From positions 1-37,782 of the forward strand of contig JAHHHE010000031.1 in NCBI GenBank assembly GCA_019359535.1: a stretch of 37,782 nt of DNA. Reading direction: 5' to 3'. The notes under the pieces are model-generated. The model was not told the DNA's origin, ran no database searches, and saw nothing but the letters and a program-made list of their open reading frames with translations. A program made the translations under genes and the position numbers. The stretch comes from Gloeocapsa sp. UFS-A4-WI-NPMV-4B04. GTDB taxonomy: Bacteria; Cyanobacteriota; Cyanobacteriia; Cyanobacteriales; Chroococcidiopsidaceae. This document shows positions 24,659 through 32,376 of the stretch, piece after piece (the first letter of the stretch is position 1; each line of letters begins with the position of its first letter).

Positions 24659-25834
24659 TTATTGCCAATACTTGTAAGCACTATACGCTAAAGTCACAAC
24701 ACCAGTCACAATAGCAGATTCATCCACGTCAAATTGAGGATGGTGTAGAGGGTGATTAACGGCTCGATCTTTGTATCCAACTCCTAGCCGAAACATAGCA
24801 CCAGGAGCGTGTTCTAGATATAAAGAGAAATCTTCTGCACCGAGAGAGGGTTCGGGTAACACGAGTACGCGATCGCTTCCCCAAGCTTCTTCAGCTGCTG
24901 TTTGCAACAACTGAGATAAAGCTAAATCATTTTGGACTCCTGGTGTACCAGGACGATAATTAACTTGATAACGAGCGCCGTAGCAGTCACAGATATTAGA
25001 GACAATTTGAGTAATCCAGGCGGGTAAATTTGTGCGAGTTTCGGGATGAAGAGATCGCACAGTTCCCCGCAATTTCACTTGATCTGCAATTATATTTGGC
25101 GCTCTACCACCATTAATTTGCCCAATACTCAATACTAATGGACGTAACGGGTTTTGTGTCCGGCTAATTGCTTGCTGGAGTGTAGTAATCACTTGTGCGG
25201 CAATCCAGATCGCATCAATCGCTTCATGAGGTCTAGCACCATGCCCGGATTCCCCAACAATGATAATCTCTAAATCATCCGCCGCCGCCGTCAACGCTCC
25301 ATAGCGTATTCCAACTGATCCAGCCTCAATTGAAGGAAAAACGTGCAAAGATAAAACGGACGTAACTTCTTCCATCACTCGATCTTGAATCATCCAGCTC
25401 GCTCCTACAGCAGTCTCCTCAGCTGGCTGAAACAAAAAGCGGACATTTCCTGGCAATTCATCCGCTATCTGCGACAAGATCATTGCCGTTCCTAGTCCTA
25501 CCGTCGTGTGGACATCGTGACCACAGGCGTGCATGATTCCCGCTTTTCGAGAAGCATACTCTAAATTAGTACGTTCTTGAATTGGTAAGGCATCCATATC
25601 AGTGCGAATTGCTAGCAAGCGCGAATCACTGTTAGTTCCTTGCACTTCACCAACAACGCCAGTTTTCCCTATTCCTTCTTGCACATGAACACCGTTAGCA
25701 GACAGCACACCAGCGACAAAAGCGGCTGTTTGGTACTCCTCACCACTCAACTCTGGGTGACTGTGGATATGGCGGCGAATTTCAATTAGGCGAGGTGCTA
25801 ATTTTGTTGCTAAGTCTTTAATACGGGTAAGCAT
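24659..25834 (-). CDS. M20-family amidohydrolase (N-acyl-amino-acid hydrolase type)
   Basis: This 391-aa metallo-hydrolase of the M20D group removes acyl groups from N-acyl amino acids or similar conjugates (hippurate hydrolase/IAA-conjugate hydrolase relatives). Metal ligands are visible in MHACGHDVH (C104, H106) and QPAEE (E139, E140), with the aspartate-containing RTDMDALPIQE before them. The dimerisation domain at about 180-290 contains SGHGARPHEAIDAI. Late ligand-region sequence PSLGAEDFSLYLEHAPG is intact. It starts with ATG 25834 and is complete. Substrate cannot be told from the sequence. It is divergent from the SLH protein gene. Confidence 0.9.
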   Translation of the reverse strand: MLTRIKDLATKLAPRLIEIRRHIHSHPELSGEEYQTAAFVAGVLSANGVHVQEGIGKTGVVGEVQGTNSDSRLLAIRTDMDALPIQERTNLEYASRKAGIMHACGHDVHTTVGLGTAMILSQIADELPGNVRFLFQPAEETAVGASWMIQDRVMEEVTSVLSLHVFPSIEAGSVGIRYGALTAAADDLEIIIVGESGHGARPHEAIDAIWIAAQVITTLQQAISRTQNPLRPLVLSIGQINGGRAPNIIADQVKLRGTVRSLHPETRTNLPAWITQIVSNICDCYGARYQVNYRPGTPGVQNDLALSQLLQTAAEEAWGSDRVLVLPEPSLGAEDFSLYLEHAPGAMFRLGVGYKDRAVNHPLHHPQFDVDESAIVTGVVTLAYSAYKYWQ

Positions 25835-25938
25835 TGATTCGCGTTACTGAAGGTGTAATGACAAGGATTTTAAAATGGAGAGATAAAACGTCCTTCATGT
25901 AATGCTAGCCAAATTTGGAGAAAGGTTACTAAGTAAAG

Positions 25939-25983
25939 AGAGAAGAAGTGAGTAGAGAAGAAGTGAGTAGAGAAGGAGTAAGT
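25939..25983. repeat. Three 15-bp tandem repeats plus inverted partner
   Basis: AGAGAAGAAGTGAGT occurs twice exactly (25939-25953, 25954-25968) and once degenerate (25969-25983). AAGTGAGTAG (25961-25970) has a perfect inverted copy CTACTCACTT at 26004-26013, so a hairpin enclosing AAAAAATCCC can form. It resembles short tandem repeats common in cyanobacterial spacers. Confidence 0.8.
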
Positions 25984-26072
25984 ATAAAAAATCCCACTGC
26001 TCACTACTCACTTATCACTACCCCGAAGAGGCTTTGTTAACTTTAAGAAGCGGTTTTAGAGAACTTTGAGCG

Positions 26073-26462
26073 ATGCCTAAGATTTTATCAATTATGAATT
26101 TACTTAATTTAGCTACTTTCGCAACAACCTTGGCGCTTGCGGGAATTGGCTTTTATCCATCAACAACCTTGGCACAAGAATCCCCTAATTCCAGTAATAC
26201 AACTGCTCAACGCGGCTGTCTATCTGGGTATCTCAACGGCACATACCAGGGTGAGCGATCACTGACTCGCAATGAATTCCCTGCGGGGTTAAATGCCTGT
26301 CTAGACCAAATCAATCAAATTGTCCCCAATAATAGGGCAGACTTAGCGACAAGGGCAGACTTTGAAGCTTTGATTAAGCGCCAAAGAGAGTTGAACAATC
26401 AGCTCCAAGAACTTAATTTGCGAGTGAAGATCCCTTCTACAGAAAAATCATCTGGTTTTTAG
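26073..26462 (+). CDS. Short exported SLH-domain protein with coiled coil
   Basis: This 129-aa protein has a signal peptide (about 1-35, cut near TLA-Q). One SLH-like module follows at about 48-82 (CLSGYLNGTYQGERSLTRNE, FPAGLNACLDQINQI), then a coiled-coil helix (about 93-118). This order copies the N-terminus of cyanobacterial OprB-type porins (SLH, then coiled coil), but the porin barrel is absent. It may be a free periplasmic SLH protein that binds peptidoglycan-linked polymer, or a truncated porin gene. Its ending KSSGF* is followed by non-coding sequence with no barrel-like frame. Confidence 0.7.
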   Translation: MPKILSIMNLLNLATFATTLALAGIGFYPSTTLAQESPNSSNTTAQRGCLSGYLNGTYQGERSLTRNEFPAGLNACLDQINQIVPNNRADLATRADFEALIKRQRELNNQLQELNLRVKIPSTEKSSGF

Positions 26463-26778
26463 GCGATCTCTACGGCTTTACTACACCAAGAGACATAATA
26501 CAAAGCAAAACCTACATAATGCCTTTCGGTTAAGCTTTGCAGTTGACATTACTCTTATTGAGCAGCTACAAGAATTAACCTTCTAACACTTTAAGAATCC
26601 TAATCTATAGTTAAGCGAGAAGTAGTACAGCGCTATCTGAACGTAACTCCACAAACACGCTCTGCTATTACTGTGATCGTGTTTTGATAATTTCGTGCAG
26701 TGCTAACTTTAATGATTTTTGGAGCGGTTCTAGCGATACGACAATTATGAATAATCTATAAAAGGAGTTACTTGAAAG
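26463..26778. other. 316-bp spacer before the accessory island
   Basis: A possible promoter is TTGACA (26543-26548) with TACAAG 18 bp on (26567-26572). AAAGGAG lies about 13 nt upstream of ATG 26779. No ORF or RNA structure is supported. Confidence 0.3.
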
Positions 26779-27240
26779 ATGGAATATACTTCTATATTAG
26801 ATGATATTGAAAAAGCTTTTTCTAGTTTTACAAAACCATTAATAATATATGCTGCCCCAGCAAATACAGATATCACCAAGGGTGACTATTCAGCGATTCA
26901 GCATGATTATGGTAGCATTTTGAGAGATGAAATGACTTATGAACAGTGTTCAATGATGATCATTGACGGAGCATTAATTTCGGATAAATCTTTATGTTAT
27001 TTTCTTCCCAGACTAGCAAGGGCTGTATTTCAGGAAAGCGGCAATGAATTCTTACTTTATCGCAGACTTGAATCTTTTGATAAGAATCTCCTCAGCAAAG
27101 AGCAAAAAACAATATTAGACTGTCTTATTACCAGTCTTAAAGAGCTTGAACAAGAAATAGAGATGGAAGAAAAAAAGGGAATTAGAACAAGCTCAAATGG
27201 AATGGGAGCAAGAGATATTAGGAAGCGAAAAAATAGATGA
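26779..27240 (+). CDS. DUF6714-like protein; N-terminal part of a gene split at an A7 run
   Basis: This 153-aa ORF is of uncertain family. HDYGSILRDEMTYEQCSMMI, then SLCYFLPRLARAVFQ and RLESFDKNLLSKEQKTI resemble the DUF6714 pattern (a helix with YFLPxxxxAV, then L-SxxQ), a group of small, often immunity-like proteins; this is a recollection, not a search. The helix ELEQEIEMEE runs into a seven-A run (27170-27176), after which this frame gives a short non-helical basic tail and stops. In the +1 frame the helix continues as KKRELEQAQMEWEQEILG straight into the ankyrin ORF. The two ORFs are therefore probably one gene of about 210 codons with one extra A. Confidence 0.55.
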   Translation: MEYTSILDDIEKAFSSFTKPLIIYAAPANTDITKGDYSAIQHDYGSILRDEMTYEQCSMMIIDGALISDKSLCYFLPRLARAVFQESGNEFLLYRRLESFDKNLLSKEQKTILDCLITSLKELEQEIEMEEKKGIRTSSNGMGARDIRKRKNR

Positions 27241-27412
27241 CAAATTATTGTTAGCTATAGCTAGAGGTGACATTGACAAGGTTAAAAACTTAATTGACCA
27301 GGGAGCTAACGTAAATAAAAAAGATAATCATGGTAATTCGCCATTAGATATTGCCAAGTATAGAGAACACACCGAAATATTTGAGGTGCTAAAGCAAGCA
27401 GGCGCTAGGTAA
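27197..27412 (+). CDS. Ankyrin-repeat segment, C-terminal part of the split gene
   Basis: This frame contains one and a half ankyrin repeats: LLLAIARGDIDKVKNLIDQG, ANVNKKDNHGNSPLDIAKYR, and EVLKQAGA. Coding sense extends upstream of the listed ATG, through EQAQMEWEQEIL back to about 27173, overlapping the end of the DUF6714-like ORF by one frame. It therefore reads best as the displaced C-terminus of that gene rather than an independent 71-aa protein. Ankyrin repeats mediate protein contacts. Slippage on the A7 run could restore the fusion; ATG 27197 lacks a ribosome site of its own. Confidence 0.55.
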   Translation: MEWEQEILGSEKIDDKLLLAIARGDIDKVKNLIDQGANVNKKDNHGNSPLDIAKYREHTEIFEVLKQAGAR

Positions 27413-27518
27413 TATTAACTATTTTGTTCTGTCTATACTCGAAAATACCCTCCGTTATTTAAGGGGCAATTTGATTTTATTAAAAATTTACCAAACCATA
27501 AAGAAAAGGAGATTTAAG

Positions 27519-27719
27519 ATAGAAAAACTAACCGAAACAGAGGCATTTGAAGCAATGGTGCTATTTTTGGAAGGCTTCTACGAACGCACACAGTCTGATG
27601 ATGTCGGAGCTTTGCTTAGTCAGATGATAATTTTAGAGGACGGGACAACAGCAGATCCAGCTGCTTGGGATGATTGGATGAAGAGTGTACACAGGGTACT
27701 GAACAAGGAGTATGTATAA
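27519..27719 (+). pseudogene. Small immunity-like protein whose start codon reads ATA
   Basis: A good ribosome site AGGAG (27507-27511) is followed after 7 nt by ATA GAA AAA CTA ACC, where an ATG is expected. The frame then encodes IEKLTETEAFEAMVLFLEGF, a segment with SDDVGALL, and ends TADPAAWDDWMKSVHRVLNK. I recall similar small bacterial proteins (KLTE-QAF-AM--FLE-YY with a SDD-G-LL motif) beside polymorphic-toxin immunity genes, but cannot name the family. The only other starts are ATT/TTG codons upstream without a ribosome site. Either a single G-to-A change has killed the start, or ATA is used weakly. Confidence 0.5.
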
Positions 27720-27721
27720 AT

Positions 27722-28057
27722 TACTCTGTCATAGAAAACTTGATAAGAGCGGAAGACTATAATGAAGCTTCCGCTTTATCCCGTGCAGCTTTGGCAGTTG
27801 GACTCGCTTCTTTGTTTTGGGAAACACAGCTTGGCTACACCTACCTCTTAAACGAGAAGAACACTCGCGCATAGTATGAGCAAGCGCTACTATTTTTGAG
27901 TCTTGGTTGCTAAGAATCCGGCTGATGCCAATGCTTGTTTTGGTTGGGATATGTCTATTGGATTGTTTAGGATGATATTAAGAACTCTATCCAATAACTA
28001 ACAAAAGTATTGAAAGCCCACATTCATTTAGGAATTTCTGATCCTTTTTATTGCTAA
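27722..28057 (+). pseudogene. Decayed TPR-type repeat gene
   Basis: Traces of tetratricopeptide-like helices continue through several lesions. YSVIENLIRAEDYNEASAL leads to ETQLGYTYLLNEKNTRA, then an in-frame TAG (27872-27874), then YEQALLFLS. A frame change gives AKNPADANACFGW, and a return gives LGYVYWIV-stop-DDIKNSIQ-stop-LTKVLKAHIHLGI, ending at TAA 28055-28057. The ADANACFG-LGYVYW and DDIKNSIQ-LTKVLKA pieces are classic TPR spacing. At least three stops and two frameshifts mean no functional product. The upstream limit is unclear; the frame is open from 27674. Confidence 0.65.
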
Positions 28058-28084
28058 AAAAATGACCAGCTCACCAAGCTGGTC
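28056..28084 (-). terminator. Rho-independent terminator (minus strand)
   Basis: GACCAGCT / AGCTGGTC (8 bp) around a 5-nt loop is followed on the minus strand by A and seven T residues (complement of 28056-28062). No minus-strand protein gene ends nearby; the next one upstream, rqcH, ends at 28392. Confidence 0.85.
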
Positions 28085-28188
28085 TTAAAAATTTTATTAC
28101 GTTGTTTTCTCAATTGAGGAAACCCAAACTGTGCGTTCCCAAAGCTCCAGCGGGTTACAAACCTAATTGTTCTTGTTCCCTCTTTATA
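28056..28188 (-). ncRNA. Candidate structured small RNA, about 130 nt
   Basis: On the minus strand an extended -10 box TGTTACAAT (TACAAT at 28195-28200) is followed by a region that folds well. CAATTAGG (28169-28162) pairs with CCTCAATTG (28119-28111, one bulge), then AACCC (28156-28152) pairs with GGGTT (28125-28121), enclosing a 26-nt region. An alternative helix is GAGGGAAC / GTTTCCTC (28182-28175 with 28123-28116). The unit ends in a perfect terminator hairpin with seven T residues. A 67-aa ORF here is low in protein character. I know no named RNA that matches. The -35 region is poor, so the promoter is tentative. Confidence 0.4.
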
Positions 28189-28391
28189 TCTAACATTGTA
28201 ACAGGAAAGACAGACTTTTTTATCAAACTTCACAGTTTCTTGACATAACTCTCTCAAATGGTAGATGTATTAGTCTGGAAAGAAGTCAGGGATCAGGGGC
28301 TAGGGAACGAAGGACAAGGTTTTAACCACCCTAATAATTCCAAGATATTACACTACAAAGGGCGAGGGATGGATTCTTCCTCATCCAACTC

Positions 28392-30140
28392 CTAGCCTCC
28401 AGCCTCTAATTTAGTTAAATATAGGTTTGCTCGCTGTGGCTGTCCCCAAAGAATACGCTCTTGCTTGTAAATTGCAATTCCCGGTTTAGCTCCCTTTGGC
28501 TTGTAAACGTGCTTGGGTTCGGTGTAAACAACTGGCACTTGGTCACTTTGGCGGGAGCGACTATAGTGAGCGGCAAAGTCGGCAGCAAATTGTAAATCTG
28601 CTTCATCAGCTATTGTTCCAGGTTCTAGACGCAGTAATACATGGCTACCTGGTATTTCTTGAGTATGAAACCAGAGGTCATAATCTCCAGCCACCCGGAA
28701 GGTTAGCTGATCGTTTTGGCGGTTGTTGCGACCAATTAACAATTCGTAGCCGCTAGGAGTACGGTAACGATGAAAATTTGTGCTTGCAGTTTCGGCACTG
28801 CGGTTGCGGTATTCTGGATCTTCTAGATATCGTTGCTGAATCAACTCCTCGCGGATTTCTTTGAGCGCTTCTAAATCTTCTGATATTTGGTACTTGTCTA
28901 TTTGAGCGATCGCAGCTTCGACTTGCTCTAAATACTCAAGCTCTACTTTTACCTCTGTAAGTAGTGGCTCAACAGCACTCCGAGCGCGTTTAAGCTTTTG
29001 GTGACGTTTGTAAAGTCCTTGGGCGTTCTGAACAGCATTTTTCTCTGGCTCTAAATTAATCATTACTGGTTTGCCAGTATCAAAGTCAGGCAAATTAATT
29101 AGCTTCATTCCTGGTTGCCAGTTCTGGAGATGAGCCATTAGTAAGTCAGCCTGTTTTCGGTACTCGTCGGCGCGATCAGACTGCTGCAAGCGTTCTTCAA
29201 AGGTACGAGCTTTCAGGCGCAACTTTTCTAGAATATTATTAATTTTCTGACTTAGGGCGTTTCGTAACTGAGTAAATTCCTGTTGATTTAACTGTAATGT
29301 GTAGTAGCGGTTGAGTAAGTCTTGAATGTCCCTAACTGGCTCGACTCCACCCCAACCAAGTACCGTATAACCTGGCAAAGTCGACATCGGCTGAAACTGA
29401 GTTTTATCTAAAGCTTGCAGCCATTCTTGCCAACGCTGAAACAACTTTTCCCAATTGTCTGGTTGCAATGTATCTGTAGTAGCTTCTGGATCTAGCCCTG
29501 CTACTTGCACCATTGACTGTACCAATGTTGGGCTTAAACCTCGGTAACTTTTGAGTAAAGCGCGCCGCAGTGCGAATGGTACTAAGCTTACTCTTTCTTG
29601 CCAGCGCTGTTGAGATTCGCTCAAACTTGGCACAGCACCAGTAAGACTCGGTGGCGGTTCATAAGGCTGTCCAGTTTGGATCGGGCGTACACTGGATTGC
29701 TGCTGACTGACTTGATGAGCAGCAGTAACGATCGCATTAGCTTCGTCGGTGAGGATAACATTGCTGTATTTACCCATAATTTCGACGTAAAGATGCCACA
29801 GGGCGGGTTCTCCTGGGCGACGGGCAAACTGGAGATCTACAACGCGCTCCCAAGGTGCGATCGCATTAATTTTTACTAATGCTAAACCATTCAACTGATG
29901 CAACAACTGTTGACTAAAAGTAAACGTATCCGGTATCCGGGGTGGCGGTGAGCCAATACAAATATGAGCAGCTTGGGGATGCCAGGAAATTTCTAGCCAC
30001 CCTCGCTGATCGAGCGTGCGTAACAGTAAGGCAATTGTGTAACGATCGCGCTGATAAACTTGTTCGGTACGCGCCGGTAGCCAGCGATCGCGTATTTCGC
30101 TACAAGCGGCGGTTAGTGTCGTGAAATCAACTGCTTGCAA
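28392..30140 (-). CDS. rqcH: NFACT-family protein RqcH (Rqc2 homologue)
   Basis: This 582-aa protein belongs to the NFACT/Rqc2 family, which binds stalled 50S subunits with peptidyl-tRNA and adds alanine tails to the trapped chain for degradation. Seen: the NFACT-N domain (about 1-190; DRYTIALLLRTL, EIMGKYSNVILTDEAN), helix-hairpin-helix and long coiled-coil arms (about 190-440), and the C-terminal NFACT-R domain (DLWFHTQEIPGSHVLLRL). The position corresponding to the Asp-Arg motif needed for tRNA recruitment in characterised Rqc2 proteins reads E98-R99 (APWERVVDLQF). Start ATG 30140; the gene stands alone. Older annotations call it fibronectin-binding. Confidence 0.88.
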   Translation of the reverse strand: MQAVDFTTLTAACSEIRDRWLPARTEQVYQRDRYTIALLLRTLDQRGWLEISWHPQAAHICIGSPPPRIPDTFTFSQQLLHQLNGLALVKINAIAPWERVVDLQFARRPGEPALWHLYVEIMGKYSNVILTDEANAIVTAAHQVSQQQSSVRPIQTGQPYEPPPSLTGAVPSLSESQQRWQERVSLVPFALRRALLKSYRGLSPTLVQSMVQVAGLDPEATTDTLQPDNWEKLFQRWQEWLQALDKTQFQPMSTLPGYTVLGWGGVEPVRDIQDLLNRYYTLQLNQQEFTQLRNALSQKINNILEKLRLKARTFEERLQQSDRADEYRKQADLLMAHLQNWQPGMKLINLPDFDTGKPVMINLEPEKNAVQNAQGLYKRHQKLKRARSAVEPLLTEVKVELEYLEQVEAAIAQIDKYQISEDLEALKEIREELIQQRYLEDPEYRNRSAETASTNFHRYRTPSGYELLIGRNNRQNDQLTFRVAGDYDLWFHTQEIPGSHVLLRLEPGTIADEADLQFAADFAAHYSRSRQSDQVPVVYTEPKHVYKPKGAKPGIAIYKQERILWGQPQRANLYLTKLEAGG

Positions 30141-30461
30141 AACGATTCATCTTTTATAGAAGTTAGGACAAGTTTGTTTGTGCTAGCTGGGAAAACCCGC
30201 TCTTTGCCTGCTAGGGAAGGCAATTTATTTACTAGATAACGGGGTACTGCCCTGCGCCATTTTATGTTGTGAGGTTAAGTATTTGGTTCCTGCTCTACCT
30301 TTCGAGTGATATCTAAGGGTAGATCAGGGTGAAAAACAAAGATATAAACCCTAAAAACAACTATTTTCGGTAATTTTAGCCTTGTAAGTCCAAATTTTTG
30401 TATATAACATGAAAAGTAAGTTTCTAAAAGCTTCTCACACCACGCTCTGCGTTAGATTTTC
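30141..30461. other. Divergent promoter region of rqcH and remA
   Basis: This 321-bp spacer is AT-rich near remA (about 30330-30420) and must hold promoters for both genes. I can identify no clear -35/-10 pair, operator or RNA. Confidence 0.35.
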
Positions 30462-30725
30462 ATGGACATTCAGCTAATCAACATCGGTTTTGGCAACATT
30501 GTGTCTGCCAACCGAGTAGTTGCGATCGTCAGTCCAGAGTCTGCCCCTATTAAGCGTATCATTACTGATGCACGAGATCGAGGTCAGTTGATTGATGCAA
30601 CTTACGGTCGCCGTACGAGGGCTGTAATCATTACCGATTCCAGTCATGTTATCCTCTCCGCGATTCAGCCGGAAACGGTAGCCAATCGCTTTGTCATTAG
30701 CCGAGATCATAATCTAGATAATTGA
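30462..30725 (+). CDS. remA: RemA family DNA-binding regulator (DUF370)
   Basis: This 87-aa protein is a RemA/DUF370 family member. [20 protein letters not shown], then [20 protein letters not shown] and [20 protein letters not shown] are the family blocks almost unchanged. In Bacillus RemA forms octameric rings that wrap DNA and activates matrix and osmoprotection genes; the cyanobacterial targets are unknown. It lies 64 bp upstream of gmk on the same strand, the classic remA-gmk arrangement, so the two are probably one operon. ATG 30462 is the natural start. Confidence 0.9.
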   Translation: MDIQLINIGFGNIVSANRVVAIVSPESAPIKRIITDARDRGQLIDATYGRRTRAVIITDSSHVILSAIQPETVANRFVISRDHNLDN

Positions 30726-30789
30726 GCTTCCTTATTTGGTTAGGATCTGAGTTAAATTCAATAATTTATGCTGTTTAAAAGTTACTCAG

Positions 30790-31386
30790 ATGACTCAGGT
30801 TGTGCGTACTGACAGTTCTACTTCTAAAAACGATTGTCAACCAAAGGGCAAACTTATTGTTGTAACTGGTCCTAGTGGAGTTGGCAAAGGTACAATACTA
30901 GCTCGGCTACTTGAGCGTCATCCAGAATTGTACCGTTCAACTTCAGTAACTACTCGCTCACCCCGCCAAGAAGAGATACATGGCAAAGACTATTACTTTG
31001 TCAGTCGTAATCAGTTTGAACAAATGATTGCCAGGGGGGAACTACTGGAGTGGGCCGAGTTTGCTGGTAACTACTACGGCACTCCGCGCGAACCTGTGGA
31101 AAAGCAAATTTCTCTGGGCAAGTGCATTTTAATGGAAATAGAGCTACAAGGAGCTAGACAAATTTATCAAACGTTCCCTACAGCACTGCGAATATTTATT
31201 TTACCGCCATCATTAGAGGTACTAGAGCAACGTTTACGCGATCGCGCTCAAGACTCTCCAGAAGCGATCGCCCGCCGTCTGCGCCGCGCCGAAGAGGAAT
31301 TAAAGGCCGCTAGTGAATTCGATTTTCAAATTACTAATGATCATATTGAAACCGCTTTAAACCAACTAGAGGCAATTTTGTTTTGA
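30790..31386 (+). CDS. gmk: Guanylate kinase
   Basis: This 198-aa enzyme phosphorylates GMP to GDP with ATP. The P-loop VVTGPSGVGKGTI is at about 25-37, followed by the GMP-binding block SVTTRSPRQEEIHGKDYYFV and the lid region with RLRDRAQDSPEAIARRLRRA. It has a 20-residue polar N-terminal extension before the core, common in cyanobacteria. It is transcribed with remA. It points toward the psaL genes on the other strand; a 11-bp inverted repeat (31437-31447 / 31497-31507) lies in the gap. Confidence 0.95.
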   Translation: MTQVVRTDSSTSKNDCQPKGKLIVVTGPSGVGKGTILARLLERHPELYRSTSVTTRSPRQEEIHGKDYYFVSRNQFEQMIARGELLEWAEFAGNYYGTPREPVEKQISLGKCILMEIELQGARQIYQTFPTALRIFILPPSLEVLEQRLRDRAQDSPEAIARRLRRAEEELKAASEFDFQITNDHIETALNQLEAILF

Positions 31387-31436
31387 TAATGCTGCAATCA
31401 GAATGATGCCTGTGGCATCGCCCTACCTCAAATAAA

Positions 31437-31507
31437 AGACACAAAGAGTTCAAGTTTTACCTTTCTTACCTGTGAACAAAGGTTACGCCTGATTTTTCTT
31501 TGTGTCT
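31437..31507. repeat. Inverted repeat between convergent gmk and psaL
   Basis: AGACACAAAGA (31437-31447) and TCTTTGTGTCT (31497-31507) are perfect inverted copies 49 nt apart. They could form a long-loop hairpin serving both convergent transcripts. No T-run follows directly. Confidence 0.5.
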
Positions 31508-31553
31508 TTGTAGTTATTCACACCCGCTATTTGGCAACGGGTATTTAACACAA

Positions 31554-32084
31554 CTATTTGGCCAAATTAGGAATCAGTCCCTGGATCACCTCTATATTGT
31601 TAAGCAAGAAGTATGCAACTAACGCACCACCAATGCCACCAATTAAGAACCCACTAGCATAACTATTCCAGCCTTCCGATGATCTAAAAGCATCTGGAGG
31701 ATTGGGTGTCGTAACTGTGACGTGAGGTTGAGGTGGATTGCTATTGCCATAAAGGGATATGGCCAAGGTTGAGATAGTAACCAAACTAAGCGTTGAGAGT
31801 AACCCAGCTATATTGGCAGTATCTGTGTCACGCAGTGGCCCCAATTTTGCAAATGGGCCAATTAGCCAATAACCATGAGCCATGCCAGCCTCCAACCCTC
31901 GTCTTAAGGGAGTTATGCCCTTACGATAGGCAGGCAAAGCATTAATGTACCACTTGACGAGACTAGAATTATTAATTGGAGTTTCCAGGTTTCCGCGCTG
32001 CGGATCGCGCGCTGCTGGAAAGACAACCTCTCGATTTCTGGGGTCACTAGGGCGATCTTTTGATCTACTTATCGCTTCCACCAT
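31554..32084 (-). CDS. psaL: Photosystem I subunit XI PsaL, copy with NPPQP/PNPP motifs
   Basis: This 176-aa thylakoid membrane protein forms the contact core of photosystem I oligomers. The family N-terminus SDPRNREVVFPA and TPINNSSLVKWYINALPAYR, then RGLEAGMAHGYWLIGPFAKLG with LRDTD, are intact, as is GFLIGGIGGALVAYFLL near the end. Between the second and third membrane helices it has NPPQP (116-120) and PNPP (127-130), a proline-rich loop that I recall being linked to tetrameric photosystem I. Relative to the other copy it has two extra residues near position 25 and a longer C-terminus (LIPNLAK). It is the last gene of the psaF-psaJ-psaL-psaL series; a 292-bp spacer suggests its own promoter. 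Confidence 0.92.
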   Translation of the reverse strand: MVEAISRSKDRPSDPRNREVVFPAARDPQRGNLETPINNSSLVKWYINALPAYRKGITPLRRGLEAGMAHGYWLIGPFAKLGPLRDTDTANIAGLLSTLSLVTISTLAISLYGNSNPPQPHVTVTTPNPPDAFRSSEGWNSYASGFLIGGIGGALVAYFLLNNIEVIQGLIPNLAK

Positions 32085-32376
32085 ATTTTTTTGGGATCTA
32101 AATGAAGTAGTGGGATCATTTTATGTGAATAGCTGACCTTAACTATCCAGTATTGAACCGAAGTTTAAAAAAATTAACGTGATTACTGATAGCTAATAAA
32201 AAATAAACTTATATCTAAAATGCCTCGGAAATAGCTATTGTTTGACTCAAAACATAAAGAATAAAGCCTAATTTTATCCTCAGACTTTACTCTTTATCAA
32301 TACACACTAGCGCCAATCACTAATTGCGTCTTAATTGTTCTTAATACTCTTTAACCACAATAGTTATCACGACGAA

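Noticed and set aside
25939-25983. CRISPR array
   Set aside because: Repeats are 15 bp, directly adjacent without spacers, and one is degenerate; no cas genes are present.
28056-28188. 6S RNA or tmRNA identity for the small RNA candidate
   Set aside because: Length and closing stems are only loosely compatible with 6S RNA; no conserved sequence block I could recognise was found, so I leave it unnamed.
28054-28257. 67-aa minus-strand ORF
   Set aside because: It covers the terminator hairpin and the structured RNA candidate; composition is not protein-like and it has no ribosome site.
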